Under the pieces are notes generated by a model. The model saw nothing but the letters and a program-made list of their open reading frames with translations. It was not told the DNA's origin and ran no database searches. A stretch of 64,000 bases of DNA from JBLNCE01 sp050260415 (GTDB lineage: Bacteria; Bacillota; UBA4882; JAAYXC01): the NCBI GenBank assembly GCA_050260415.1, contig JBLNCE010000085.1, positions 62,001 to 126,000 of the forward strand, in the 5' to 3' direction. Numbering within the stretch: position 1 is the stretch's first letter; every line of letters begins with the position of its first letter. Positions 50,410 through 58,776 of this stretch are shown one piece after another. The position numbers were made by a program, and so were the translations under genes.

Positions 50410-50473
50410 GGCCTGCATCGATCGACGATAATGAGGTTTTTCACATCTCCTCCAGAAGAGTGATGTCAAGCGC

Positions 50474-50571
50474 ATCGGGGTCGGGGTCGGGGTCGGAATC
50501 GGAATCGAAATCGAAAGGTCACCGAGGTTTTTGAGATCGATTCCGCTCGCGATACCGATACCGACCCCGAA
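50474..50571. repeat. Hexanucleotide tandem repeat with a partly complementary second arm
   Basis: Seven consecutive hexamers of the type (A/G)TCG(G/A)(G/A) run from 50474 to 50515, changing gradually from ATCGGG and GTCGGG to ATCGAA. After about 20 bases a second low-complexity stretch (50536-50571), rich in CGATAC and CCGACCCCG, is roughly its inverse complement. Together they could form a long imperfect stem. No ORF lies in this gap. Confidence 0.7.
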
Positions 50572-50609
50572 AATACGAACCGTTTGCCACAGTAAGGAGT
50601 GTATCCTCC

Positions 50610-52064
50610 ATGTCGAACGTCATCATCATGGGCGCTGGTCCGGCGGGTCTGGCCGCGGGGTATGAACTCGCAAAGAACGGGACGCCGGCCGCCCTCTTCG
50701 AGGCGGAGAAACAGGTCGGCGGGATAAGCAAGACCATCGAGTACAAGGGTTACCGCTTTGACCTGGGCGGGCACAGGTTCTTCACCAAGTTTGACGAGGT
50801 CAATGAGCTGTGGCGGGAGGTCTTGGGGGACGATTTCAAGGAGACCCCCAGGCTGTCCCGGATCTACTACCGGAACAGGTTCTTCAATTATCCCCTCACC
50901 GCCGCCAATGCCTTGTTCGGTATGGGGTTTCTTGCCACCTGCGCCGTCATGGGCAGTTACATCAAGGCCAGGCTCTGGCCCGACCGGGAGGAAAAAACGT
51001 TCGAGCAATGGGTATCGAACCGGTTCGGCAAGCAACTGTACCGGATCTTTTTCAAGACGTACACGGAGAAAGTCTGGGGCATCCCATGCGCCCAGATCGA
51101 AGCCGAGTGGGCCGCGCAGCGCATCAAGGGCCTTTCGTTGAAGGAAGCCGTGGCCAATGCCCTGTTCAGGCCCAAGCACACGAAGATAAAGACTCTGATC
51201 GACCGGTTCAACTACCCCGTCCTCGGCCCGGGCATGATGTACGACGCAATGCGGGCAAGGATAGAAGCCTGGGGCGGCGAGGTGCTTCCGGGCGCAAGAA
51301 TTACGAGGATCAACCATGACGGCCGGCGGATACTGGGCGTCGAGCACACCGTTCCCGGCGGCGGGACCGCCGGGCGCGACGGGGCGCAATTCATCTCCAG
51401 CATCCCCGTGACCGAACTGATCGAACTCTTGCATCCCGCCCCCGGCGAGGACGTGCGCCGGATGGCGAAAGAACTGAGATACAGGAGCATCGTCACCATC
51501 GACATCATCGTGGACCGGCGGGACGTCTTCCCCGATAATTGGATCTACATCCACTCCCCGGAGGTCAAGTTGGGCCGGATCCAAAACTTCAAGAACTGGA
51601 GCCTGGAGATGGTCCCCGACCCGGCCAAGACCTCGCTCGGCCTGGAGTATTTCTGCGACGAGGGCGATGCGTTCTGGAACACCCCCGACGACCAGCTCTT
51701 TACCCTGGCGGCGCGCGAGATCGAGGCCATAAGGATCTGCCGGGCGGCGGAGATCGAGGACTATACCGTGGTCAGGGTCCCGAAAGCGTATCCCGTCTAT
51801 GTGCGGGGCTATAAAGAACGGCTGGACAAGATCGCCGGCTATCTAGCCCGGTTTGAGAATCTGCAGCTTATCGGGAGATATGGCTTATTCAAATACAATA
51901 ACATGGACCACTCGATCATGACCGGCCTTTACGCGGCCAGGAACATCCTGCACGGGCGGAGGATCCATGACACCTGGAGCGTGAATACGGAGGAAGAGTA
52001 CCATGAGGAGGACAGGAGGCAAGAAAGCCCGGTAAAGAAGCCGGGGTTGGTTGTAGGAGGATAG
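50610..52064 (+). CDS. FAD-dependent oxidoreductase, UDP-galactopyranose mutase/amine oxidase-like
   Basis: A 484-residue flavoprotein. The FAD-binding start NVIIMGAGPAGLAAGYELAKNG and the following VGGISKTIEYKGYRFDLGGHRFFTKFDEV are typical of the NAD(P)-binding_8/amine-oxidase group that includes UDP-galactopyranose mutase and carotenoid or protoporphyrinogen oxidases. GRYGLFKYNNMDHSIMTGLYAARNI near the C-terminus contacts FAD. Close relatives occur in polysaccharide gene sets as putative sugar-ring mutases or dehydrogenases. It is a single-gene unit between repeats and the ger operon. The substrate is unproven. Confidence 0.82.
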   Translation: MSNVIIMGAGPAGLAAGYELAKNGTPAALFEAEKQVGGISKTIEYKGYRFDLGGHRFFTKFDEVNELWREVLGDDFKETPRLSRIYYRNRFFNYPLTAANALFGMGFLATCAVMGSYIKARLWPDREEKTFEQWVSNRFGKQLYRIFFKTYTEKVWGIPCAQIEAEWAAQRIKGLSLKEAVANALFRPKHTKIKTLIDRFNYPVLGPGMMYDAMRARIEAWGGEVLPGARITRINHDGRRILGVEHTVPGGGTAGRDGAQFISSIPVTELIELLHPAPGEDVRRMAKELRYRSIVTIDIIVDRRDVFPDNWIYIHSPEVKLGRIQNFKNWSLEMVPDPAKTSLGLEYFCDEGDAFWNTPDDQLFTLAAREIEAIRICRAAEIEDYTVVRVPKAYPVYVRGYKERLDKIAGYLARFENLQLIGRYGLFKYNNMDHSIMTGLYAARNILHGRRIHDTWSVNTEEEYHEEDRRQESPVKKPGLVVGG

Positions 52065-52180
52065 GTTCTGGTTAGAACTATGGATGCCTGCCATGCGCCA
52101 ACGTTTTCAACGGACGCCAATTAACGGGGTACCCGAATAATGAACCCATCGGCTGCCAATAATACCAAAGGGTGATCCCG

Positions 52181-53854
52181 TTGCCGCTGGTAGAGACGAT
52201 TAAGAATGCCTTTGCTTTCAAGGAACCGCAACCCGAACCAGGCTTTCTGCTGGCAGGGGACGAACCGGAAGAAGTCCGGGAGACAGTTCCCCCGCCGGAA
52301 CAGTTTGCGGACGAATCCGTAATTATGCCGCCGGAACGGAAGTTGACCGGGGTCCTTGAGTCTGATGGCCGTTTGCTCGAAGCGGTTTTCGGCGGGGAAA
52401 AGAACCAGGCGTTAACCCGCCGGGATATTACCGTCGCCGGGAAAACCGCCGCGATCTTTTTTCTGGAAAAACTGGCCGGACTGGATACGGTCAGCCGCAA
52501 TCTCATCGGACCCATCAGCCGGATGGAAAGATTATCGCTCGAAAACATCCGGGCTGGTCTTACCGCCAGGGAAGCATGGGTATCCGGCGATCTAAACGGG
52601 GGAATCAAACAGCTTCTGCGGGGGAGCAGCTTGGTCCTGCTTGAAGGGGAGACCCGCTTTCTCATCGTCCGGACCGGGGCCGCCCCCCACCGGGCCGTAG
52701 CCGAAGCCATACATGAACGGGTGGTCCGCGGCCCCCAGGAAGGCTTCACCGAAGACCTGGAGACCAATCTGGCTCTGGTCCAAAAACGGCTCCGGACCCA
52801 CCGTTTTGCCTGTGAGTATCTGGAAGCCGGCTCATTGGGCCGGACCCGCCTAGCCATCCTGTCAGTCAACGGGATTACCAATCCGAGGCTTATCGCGGAG
52901 GTCAAACGCCGGATCCAAAGCCTGAAAATCGCCCACCTTTCCGATAGCGGCATGCTGGAACAGCTTATTGAAGACAAATGGTGGCATCCATATCCCCAGA
53001 TCTTAGTCACCGAAAGGCCCGACCGGATTGCCGCCGGACTGGCCGAAGGCAAGGCCGCCGTACTGGTGGATGGCAGTTATCAAGCCTTGCTGATGCCCGC
53101 GACCCTGATCAGCCTGTTGCACGCGGCGGAAGATTACAACGTCAGGTGGCCCTACGGTCTTTTTATGCGCCTGGTCCGGATCTTGGCCGCATTTGTCATG
53201 GTCTTTCTGCCTTCGTTATATATCGTCGCCAATCTTTATCAGCCGGAACTGCTCCCCACCGATCTGCTCTTTAGCCTGGCGGCCATTAAGCAATATTCGC
53301 CGCTGCCGACCATTATCGAAGTGCTATTGATTGAGCTGGTTTTTGAGATTATGCGCGAAGCAGGGCACCGGGGGCCGCGCAGTGTGGTAACGCCGCTAAT
53401 CATCGTGATCGGCGTGGTTTTGGGACTGGTCGCCGTTTTTACCCATCTGATCAATCCAGTGTTGTTGCTGGTAGTCTTGCTGACCGCCATCGCGGCGTTT
53501 GTAATGCCCGAGTTTTCGGTGGGGTTAAGTTTCCGGCTGACCCGTTATTCTTATACCCTGGCCGCTTTTACGTTCGGCTTGATCGGAATTGTAATCGCAG
53601 TCTTCATCCACCTGCATCTTTTGGTCAAACAGAAAAGCTTCGGTGTGCCCATGTTAGCCCCGATTGCTCCTTTCACCAAACGGAGCAAGGACATTATTCT
53701 GATGAGCCCGGTCTGGCTGCGGGAGAAACGCCCCGATTTCCTCGATCCCGGACAGATCCGGCGACAGCCGGAGGACAGCCGGGGCTGGTTAATAGAACAG
53801 TCCGCAGGTCCGGTGGCGCCGGAATTGTCTGAAGGAGGGAAGTCTGATGATTAG
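52181..53854 (+). CDS. gerA: Spore germination protein GerA-type receptor subunit A
   Basis: A 557-residue subunit of the inner-spore-membrane germinant receptor. It has a large cytoplasmic N-terminal domain (about 1-310, with VVRGPQEGFTEDLETNLALVQKRLRTH) and five or so membrane segments in the C-terminal part, in which IELVFEIMREAGHRGPRS matches the family's FE(I/L)(L/M)REAG block. The following membrane stretch lacks the usual QAAV motif and is divergent. TTG 52181 has AAAGGGTGATC upstream; a GTG at 52172 overlaps it. GerA, GerB and GerC are co-directional and overlap, one operon. Confidence 0.92.
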   Translation: MPLVETIKNAFAFKEPQPEPGFLLAGDEPEEVRETVPPPEQFADESVIMPPERKLTGVLESDGRLLEAVFGGEKNQALTRRDITVAGKTAAIFFLEKLAGLDTVSRNLIGPISRMERLSLENIRAGLTAREAWVSGDLNGGIKQLLRGSSLVLLEGETRFLIVRTGAAPHRAVAEAIHERVVRGPQEGFTEDLETNLALVQKRLRTHRFACEYLEAGSLGRTRLAILSVNGITNPRLIAEVKRRIQSLKIAHLSDSGMLEQLIEDKWWHPYPQILVTERPDRIAAGLAEGKAAVLVDGSYQALLMPATLISLLHAAEDYNVRWPYGLFMRLVRILAAFVMVFLPSLYIVANLYQPELLPTDLLFSLAAIKQYSPLPTIIEVLLIELVFEIMREAGHRGPRSVVTPLIIVIGVVLGLVAVFTHLINPVLLLVVLLTAIAAFVMPEFSVGLSFRLTRYSYTLAAFTFGLIGIVIAVFIHLHLLVKQKSFGVPMLAPIAPFTKRSKDIILMSPVWLREKRPDFLDPGQIRRQPEDSRGWLIEQSAGPVAPELSEGGKSDD

Positions 53855-54944
53855 CGAAGGCCGTTTCGGCCTATTTGAGGCGGTTACTTTATTGCTCTGG
53901 CCCACGCTGGGGAAGATTTTTCTTTCCTATTCGTCCGGGATCATCCAGGAAAACCTGAGCGCCGCCTGGTTGGTGGTATTGTCCGGGTGTCTTTTGGGAT
54001 TGATCTTTTATTTGCCGCTGGCCGCTTTACTAACCCGGTTTCCCGGCGAGGACCTGGTCGGAATCGCCGAGAGGGCCGCCGGGCCGGCGATCGGCAAGAT
54101 GCTCTCCGGAATCCTGATCGCCTATTTCTTTCTCAGCACCGTTCTCTTGCTGCGGCAGATCGCGGAGACGATTATCGGCACCGCCCTGCCGCAGTTTCCG
54201 CTGCTGGCGGTGATCGTTCTCCTGGCAGCCGTCATGGCGCTTCCGGCGGGCTGGGGTCTGGAACCGACCGCCAGAGTGGCTGCGCTGGCGACCCCTTTCT
54301 TGCTCATCGGGGGGATTGGCCTCTTCTTGCTCCAGTATGGAAATATGAAACTCGATTATCTGGCCCCGTTTTGGGGGCCGGGGCTGCCGAAGATTGCCGC
54401 GAACAGCCTTGCCCGAAGCTCACTGGTGAGTGAGGTGGTTTTCTTAGGATTTCTGGCCCCCTTTCTGCCCCGGCAAAAAAAAGCGGCCGCCGGGTTTTAT
54501 CTGATTATATTCGCGGCAATCTTACTGACCGGAGCGATGCTGATCGGTCAAATGATCTTTCCACCCGGCGTAGCGGCGGAACATAGCTTTCCCTTTTATG
54601 AGATCGCCCGTTCCGTATATTTCGGCCGCTTTTACCAGCGGGTGGAATTCATCTTCGTCTTGGTATGGCTGACGATAACCTTGTTATCCTTGAGCCTGCG
54701 GTTTTATTTCACCGCCACCGGTTTGGCCAAGGTTTTCAAGATGCCGTACTACCAGCCGTTAGTTGGAATCATGGCACTTACGGTACTTGCCGCCGCCTTG
54801 CTGTTGCATGATTATAATACCACGGTTTTTTGGGACAACCTGATTCAGGGTCATCTGGCCTGGATACCGGCCTTTCTTATTCCAGCCTTGATTTTTCTGA
54901 TCGCGGCGGTGCGGGGAAAGCGTGGTGAGCAAACCAATGTCTAA
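53847..54944 (+). CDS. gerB: Spore germination protein GerB (permease-like subunit)
   Basis: A 365-residue membrane protein of the endospore germination permease family, related to amino acid permeases, with about ten segments. The first residues, ISEGRFGLFEAVTLLLWPTLGKIFLSYSSG, are the family N-terminus. In Bacillus the B subunit helps to bind the germinant. It overlaps the gerA stop by 8 bp and its own end overlaps or abuts gerC. GGAGGGAAG precedes the ATG. Confidence 0.92.
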   Translation: MISEGRFGLFEAVTLLLWPTLGKIFLSYSSGIIQENLSAAWLVVLSGCLLGLIFYLPLAALLTRFPGEDLVGIAERAAGPAIGKMLSGILIAYFFLSTVLLLRQIAETIIGTALPQFPLLAVIVLLAAVMALPAGWGLEPTARVAALATPFLLIGGIGLFLLQYGNMKLDYLAPFWGPGLPKIAANSLARSSLVSEVVFLGFLAPFLPRQKKAAAGFYLIIFAAILLTGAMLIGQMIFPPGVAAEHSFPFYEIARSVYFGRFYQRVEFIFVLVWLTITLLSLSLRFYFTATGLAKVFKMPYYQPLVGIMALTVLAAALLLHDYNTTVFWDNLIQGHLAWIPAFLIPALIFLIAAVRGKRGEQTNV

Positions 54945-56223
54945 GAAAACGCTAAAAATAACGCTCTTTATCTCAAGTTTGTTCATCATCAGCGGCTGCT
55001 GGGGCCAGCGGGAGATCGATGAAGCCGCTTATGTTCTGGCCATTGGCCTGGATCGTGCCGCTGGGAATAATATCCGCATCTCCGTCCTGGCCGGTACAGG
55101 AAGGCCAAATTTGCCGGTTGCCACCGAACAGGGGATGCAAACGTTGGCGGTGAACAAAGTCCGGACTTTCACCACTGAAGCTTCCGGCTTTTTTTCCGGT
55201 TTAAATTCAATCAATACCATTCTGGAACGCCAGATGGAACTGGGACATATTAAGACGATCGTCTTTGGCGAGGAGTTGGCCAAGACCGATCTCCAGCCCT
55301 ATTTTGACCTCCTGACCCGCTGGCGGAAATTCCGGCGCACCTTATATCTGGCGGTGGCCCAGGGAGAAGCCCGCCGGGTCATTGAAAGCATAATTCCCCC
55401 CAATGAAGACAATCCCGCCAAGTTTTTGGAATTGATGTTCATCTCCCAGGGTCATGTGGGATTCACACCGCGCAACCAGATGTTATGGTTTTATAACGCC
55501 TTGAAGACGAAAGGGGAAGACCCGGTTGCCGCGCTGGTGGCTCCTCGTGCCAATAAATACCAATTGGGTAATATCAAAGCGGATCCGTTGCCTTCAAACA
55601 ACCAATTCGCCGGCGCCACCGGCGATCCCGGCGAAGGGACGGCGGGAAATTCGCCGCTTTCCGGTGAAGGTTCATTACAGTTTTTAGGGACCGCTGTTTT
55701 TAGAAAGGGGATGATGGCCGGTAAGCTGAATGGCAATGAAACCATGGCTCTTTCCATGATCCGGGGAGAGTTAAGCCGGATCTTCCTTGTCATTCCCGAT
55801 CGGTATCAGCCGGGTTCAATCCTGCAAATCGAGATTAGCCAGAAACAAAGGCCGGAAATACTTGTTAAAAAGAACGGCGCGAAGGTCGAGGCCGGAGTGC
55901 GCCTGGAACTGTCGGCGGATATCATCGGGATCGAAGCCGGGCAGAGTTATGAGCTGCCGGGCAATATGCAGCGGATCGAAAGGAGCGCCGAGGTATGGAT
56001 CGAAGAGCAATGCCGGAGCGTCCTGAACAAAGCGCAAGCTTTGGGAACCGATATCTTTGGCTTCGGACATAAAGCCCGCTGGTTGGTTGCGGACTGGAAT
56101 GAATGGCAGGCATGGGACTGGCGGGCGGCTTTCCGCCAGATGCCGGTTAAGCTTCAAGTGAGGGTTCACGCGCCCCGTACCGGCTTGATCATTCGTAAAA
56201 ACGCCGTCCGGGAGGGGGACTAA
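54937..56223 (+). CDS. gerC: Spore germination lipoprotein GerC
   Basis: A 428-residue Ger(x)C lipoprotein. The signal peptide SKKTLKITLFISSLFIISGC ends with a lipobox cysteine, followed by WGQREIDEAAYVLAIGLDRA, the family start. Domains 1-3 of GerC follow, with the conserved GHIKTIVFGEELA and VWIEEQCRSVLNKAQ regions. It anchors the receptor on the outer face of the inner spore membrane. ATG 54937 or GTG 54922 is the start; both overlap or adjoin gerB. Confidence 0.92.
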   Translation: MSKKTLKITLFISSLFIISGCWGQREIDEAAYVLAIGLDRAAGNNIRISVLAGTGRPNLPVATEQGMQTLAVNKVRTFTTEASGFFSGLNSINTILERQMELGHIKTIVFGEELAKTDLQPYFDLLTRWRKFRRTLYLAVAQGEARRVIESIIPPNEDNPAKFLELMFISQGHVGFTPRNQMLWFYNALKTKGEDPVAALVAPRANKYQLGNIKADPLPSNNQFAGATGDPGEGTAGNSPLSGEGSLQFLGTAVFRKGMMAGKLNGNETMALSMIRGELSRIFLVIPDRYQPGSILQIEISQKQRPEILVKKNGAKVEAGVRLELSADIIGIEAGQSYELPGNMQRIERSAEVWIEEQCRSVLNKAQALGTDIFGFGHKARWLVADWNEWQAWDWRAAFRQMPVKLQVRVHAPRTGLIIRKNAVREGD

Positions 56224-56225
56224 GA

Positions 56226-56402
56226 TTGCTGGGGACATGGGGATATATTATCTGGGGCCTTTTAAGCATTAAACTCGTTTTTTACGCCGCCTGGCTGTGG
56301 CGGCAGAACTTCCGCCTGGGGGTATTGGGGGTGGCGGCGGTGATGATCGCTGCGCTCGCGGTCTTAGTCCTCGGATCGTTCTATCCCGGCGGAATTCCGT
56401 GA
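56226..56402 (+). CDS. Small two-segment membrane protein at the end of the ger operon (58 residues)
   Basis: A short ORF starting TTG at 56226, 2 bp after the gerC stop, with GGGAGGGGG eight bases upstream. The product begins LGTWGYIIWGLLSIKLVFYAAW, has a short basic loop (RQNFR) and a second hydrophobic segment, LGVLGVAAVMIAALAVLVLG, then ends SFYPGGIP. Two membrane helices and close linkage suggest a small accessory subunit (gerD/ 'ger x D'-type small ORFs occur in some ger operons). I do not recognise a family; coding evidence is spacing, ribosome site and a sensible two-helix protein. Confidence 0.65.
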   Translation: MLGTWGYIIWGLLSIKLVFYAAWLWRQNFRLGVLGVAAVMIAALAVLVLGSFYPGGIP

Positions 56403-56475
56403 GCTACGGCGGGGAGAACGATCGGCGCCCCGGATCGCGCCAATGCCCTCATCCCGATCTCGGCCCAGATTTTCA

Positions 56476-57600
56476 CTACCCCTCGGCCACCTCGCGGTAG
56501 ACCTCCAGCACCCGGCGGGCGATCCCATCCCAGCGGTACATGGCCGCGCGCGCCAAGCCTCGCGCGGCGTATTCCCGGGCGGTCGACGGCTCCGTTAGGA
56601 GACGTACAATCGCCCGGCCCATGGCGCCGGCATCCTCGGGCGGAACGAGAATGGCCGCTTGGCCCAGCACCTCCGGCATGGACGAGCTGTCGCTGGCCAC
56701 CACCGGCGTGCCGCAGGCCATGGCCTCCAAGGGCGGCAGGCCGAAGCCCTCGTAGAGTGAAGGGTAGCAGAAGAGGTCCGCCGCGGTATAAAAGAGCGGG
56801 AGGTGGCGGCGCGGCACGAAGCCGGGAAAGATGACCTCGCGTTCAATACCTAGCGCCGCCGCGAGCTTTTTCAACCGTTCGATGTGGGGCCCGAGAGCGC
56901 CGGCCAGCACCAGGCGCTGCCGCTCCGGCAGGAGCCGCGCGATGCGCGCGTATGCCCAGATCAGTCCCCCTACGTTTTTTCTTGGATTGTAGCCTCCCAC
57001 GTAGAGCAGGAAACGGTGCTTGAGGCCGTAACGGGCGGCTAGAAAACGCCTTGCCGCCCCCGGATCCCGCGGGCGGAAGACGGCCGCCGGTCCGGAGGGG
57101 ATGACCGCCACCTTGGCCGGATCGGTGCCGAGGACCGTGCAGATGTCCTCCTTGGCCTTGGCCGAGACCGTGATCACCCGCCGAGCGGCGGAGACGGCGC
57201 CGGGGACCTCGCTCGTAAAACGCATCAGGTAGGAGGAGCGCACCACCTCCGGCATGAGATACGGAATTACATCATGCAGGGTCACGACCAGGGGGGTCTT
57301 TCCCCGCCGGGGCCAGCCGAGCCCGTTCTGCGTGAGATGCAAGACTTGCGCGCGGCGTGAGGCGAGCCAGTCGGGCAGGACGTCCTGTTCGAGCCTTTCG
57401 TCCTTGCCCAGGGACAGGTACGCAACCTTGTTGCGCAGGCAGAGAGACGGCTCGCCCGGGGTCCACGCCAGATACAGTTCCAGACGTGCCACGCGGTCGA
57501 GGGCCTTGAGCAGTTGGCTCGTGTAGCTGCCGATACCCGTCCCGTCCGCGTTCTGGACCGGCCGCGCGTCCAACGCCACCCTATGCAGGTTTGCACTCAT
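56476..57600 (-). CDS. Family 4 glycosyltransferase (GT1/GT4 type)
   Basis: A 374-residue GT-B glycosyltransferase. HRVALDARPVQNADGTGIGSYTSQLLKAL is the N-terminal acceptor domain and FLLYVGGYNPRKNVGGLIWAYARI starts the donor domain; the EX7E-type motif lies in CYPSLYEGFGLPPLEAMACGTPVVASDSSSMPEVLG. Mannosyl-, glucosyl- and heptosyltransferases share this pattern. Its ATG overlaps the stop of the upstream GHMP kinase (ATGA), so the two are translationally coupled. Upstream heptose kinase suggests a heptose or similar sugar as donor, which is an inference. Confidence 0.9.
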   Translation of the reverse strand: MSANLHRVALDARPVQNADGTGIGSYTSQLLKALDRVARLELYLAWTPGEPSLCLRNKVAYLSLGKDERLEQDVLPDWLASRRAQVLHLTQNGLGWPRRGKTPLVVTLHDVIPYLMPEVVRSSYLMRFTSEVPGAVSAARRVITVSAKAKEDICTVLGTDPAKVAVIPSGPAAVFRPRDPGAARRFLAARYGLKHRFLLYVGGYNPRKNVGGLIWAYARIARLLPERQRLVLAGALGPHIERLKKLAAALGIEREVIFPGFVPRRHLPLFYTAADLFCYPSLYEGFGLPPLEAMACGTPVVASDSSSMPEVLGQAAILVPPEDAGAMGRAIVRLLTEPSTAREYAARGLARAAMYRWDGIARRVLEVYREVAEG

Positions 57601-58607
57601 AGTACCCGCCATGTCTGCAACCCGTGGCTGACGAAATCGAACGGCACGATGCGCCCCCCCGCCTCCTCGAGCGCGGCCGCGACCTTGTGCCTCCTGTCGA
57701 ACGGGCAAAAAATCAAGAGATAGCCGCCGCCGCCGGCCCCCAGAATCTTGCCCCCGAAGGCGCCCTTGTTGCGGGCGATACCGTAGAGCCGGTCGATACG
57801 GTCGGTGGTGATGCCCCGCGCCAGCTTCCGCTTGGTCAGCCACGCCTCGTGCAGCAACTGCCCGAAATTCATGACCTTTCCGCCAAGGAGAGCGCGTTTC
57901 ATGGCGATGGTAATCTCCTTTAGCTGGTCCAATGACGTATACGAGATGGCCTCGCGGCGATCGTAGGCCGCCACCTGGTCTTTCAGTATTTCGCCCTCGG
58001 GGTGCGTGCTGCCGGTAAAACATAAGAGAAGATTGCATTCCAACTCGTTCAGGGTGGCGGGACCCAGCCGGAGCGGGGTGACAAAGGTGCCGTCCCGCGT
58101 GAATTCGATGAAATTGAACCCGCCGAAAGCCGCCGCGAATTGGTCCTGCTTGCCGCCGATGATCCGCATGTCGTGGCGTTCGATCTCGTAGGCCAGTTCG
58201 GCCAGGGCCTGATCGCTGAGCAGCAGCCCCAACCACTGCCGAAAGAGGCCCAGGATCATCACGACCATCGCCGAGGAGGAGCCGAGCCCCGAGCCGGGTG
58301 GGGCGTCGCTCCGGAGCAGCAAAGAGAATCCTTCCGGGGGAATATTGAGGCGGTTGACGACCGCCTGGACCAGAGCCAGCGGCGTCTGGCGCGGCGGGCT
58401 GTCGTGGCGGTGGTACTTGACGATGGTGTCGTAGTCCAAGGATTGCAGCCGTATCTCCTGGCAGTTGTCGGGCTGCAGCGAGCCGTAAACGTAGTGGTTG
58501 ATCGTCGTGCTCAGGACCACCCCGCCACGCTCGGAAAGGTAGGGCTCGATGTCGGTTCCTCCTCCGGCAAAGCTGATGCGCAGCGGCGCGCGACTCCTGA
58601 CCAACAA
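57597..58607 (-). CDS. GHMP kinase, D-glycero-alpha-D-manno-heptose 7-phosphate kinase-like
   Basis: A 336-residue GHMP kinase of the HddA type. RAPLRISFAGGGTDIEPYLSERGG is the HddA-like substrate and fold start, RSDAPPGSGLGSSSAMVVMI is the ATP-binding GLGSSS loop, and GKILGAGGGGYLLIF is the C-terminal glycine motif. HddA makes heptose 1,7-bisphosphate on the GDP-heptose branch used for S-layer glycans of Bacillota. No gmhA, gmhB or hddC is in the window, and some related GHMP proteins act on other sugars. The gene is translationally coupled to the GT4 gene. Confidence 0.82.
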   Translation of the reverse strand: MLVRSRAPLRISFAGGGTDIEPYLSERGGVVLSTTINHYVYGSLQPDNCQEIRLQSLDYDTIVKYHRHDSPPRQTPLALVQAVVNRLNIPPEGFSLLLRSDAPPGSGLGSSSAMVVMILGLFRQWLGLLLSDQALAELAYEIERHDMRIIGGKQDQFAAAFGGFNFIEFTRDGTFVTPLRLGPATLNELECNLLLCFTGSTHPEGEILKDQVAAYDRREAISYTSLDQLKEITIAMKRALLGGKVMNFGQLLHEAWLTKRKLARGITTDRIDRLYGIARNKGAFGGKILGAGGGGYLLIFCPFDRRHKVAAALEEAGGRIVPFDFVSHGLQTWRVL

Positions 58608-58658
58608 AGGGCGTCTCTCCTTTACCCGGGATTCCGTGAGTATACTATGAGCACGTCT

Positions 58659-58680
58659 CCGGGTGGGTGCAGCACCTACC
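58659..58680. other. Hairpin in the divergent promoter region
   Basis: GGGTGGGTG and CACCTACCC (nine pairs, one G-U) around a CAG loop lie between the divergent heptose-kinase and CotS genes. TATACT-like boxes lie on either side (58638 and 58695). Function is unknown. Confidence 0.35.
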
Positions 58681-58776
58681 CCCGGCTTCCCGAATATACT
58701 AAGTTGCTTGGGACTTCGGCATGTCGGGCCGCATGCGGCCTGGGATCGGTCTCATGCCGGGAACGGAGGGTTAGGA

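Noticed and set aside
57601..58236. Extension of the GT4 protein by about 210 residues
   Set aside because: The extension lies antiparallel in frame to the GHMP kinase gene; ATG 57600 gives a normal GT4 N-terminus and an ATGA overlap.
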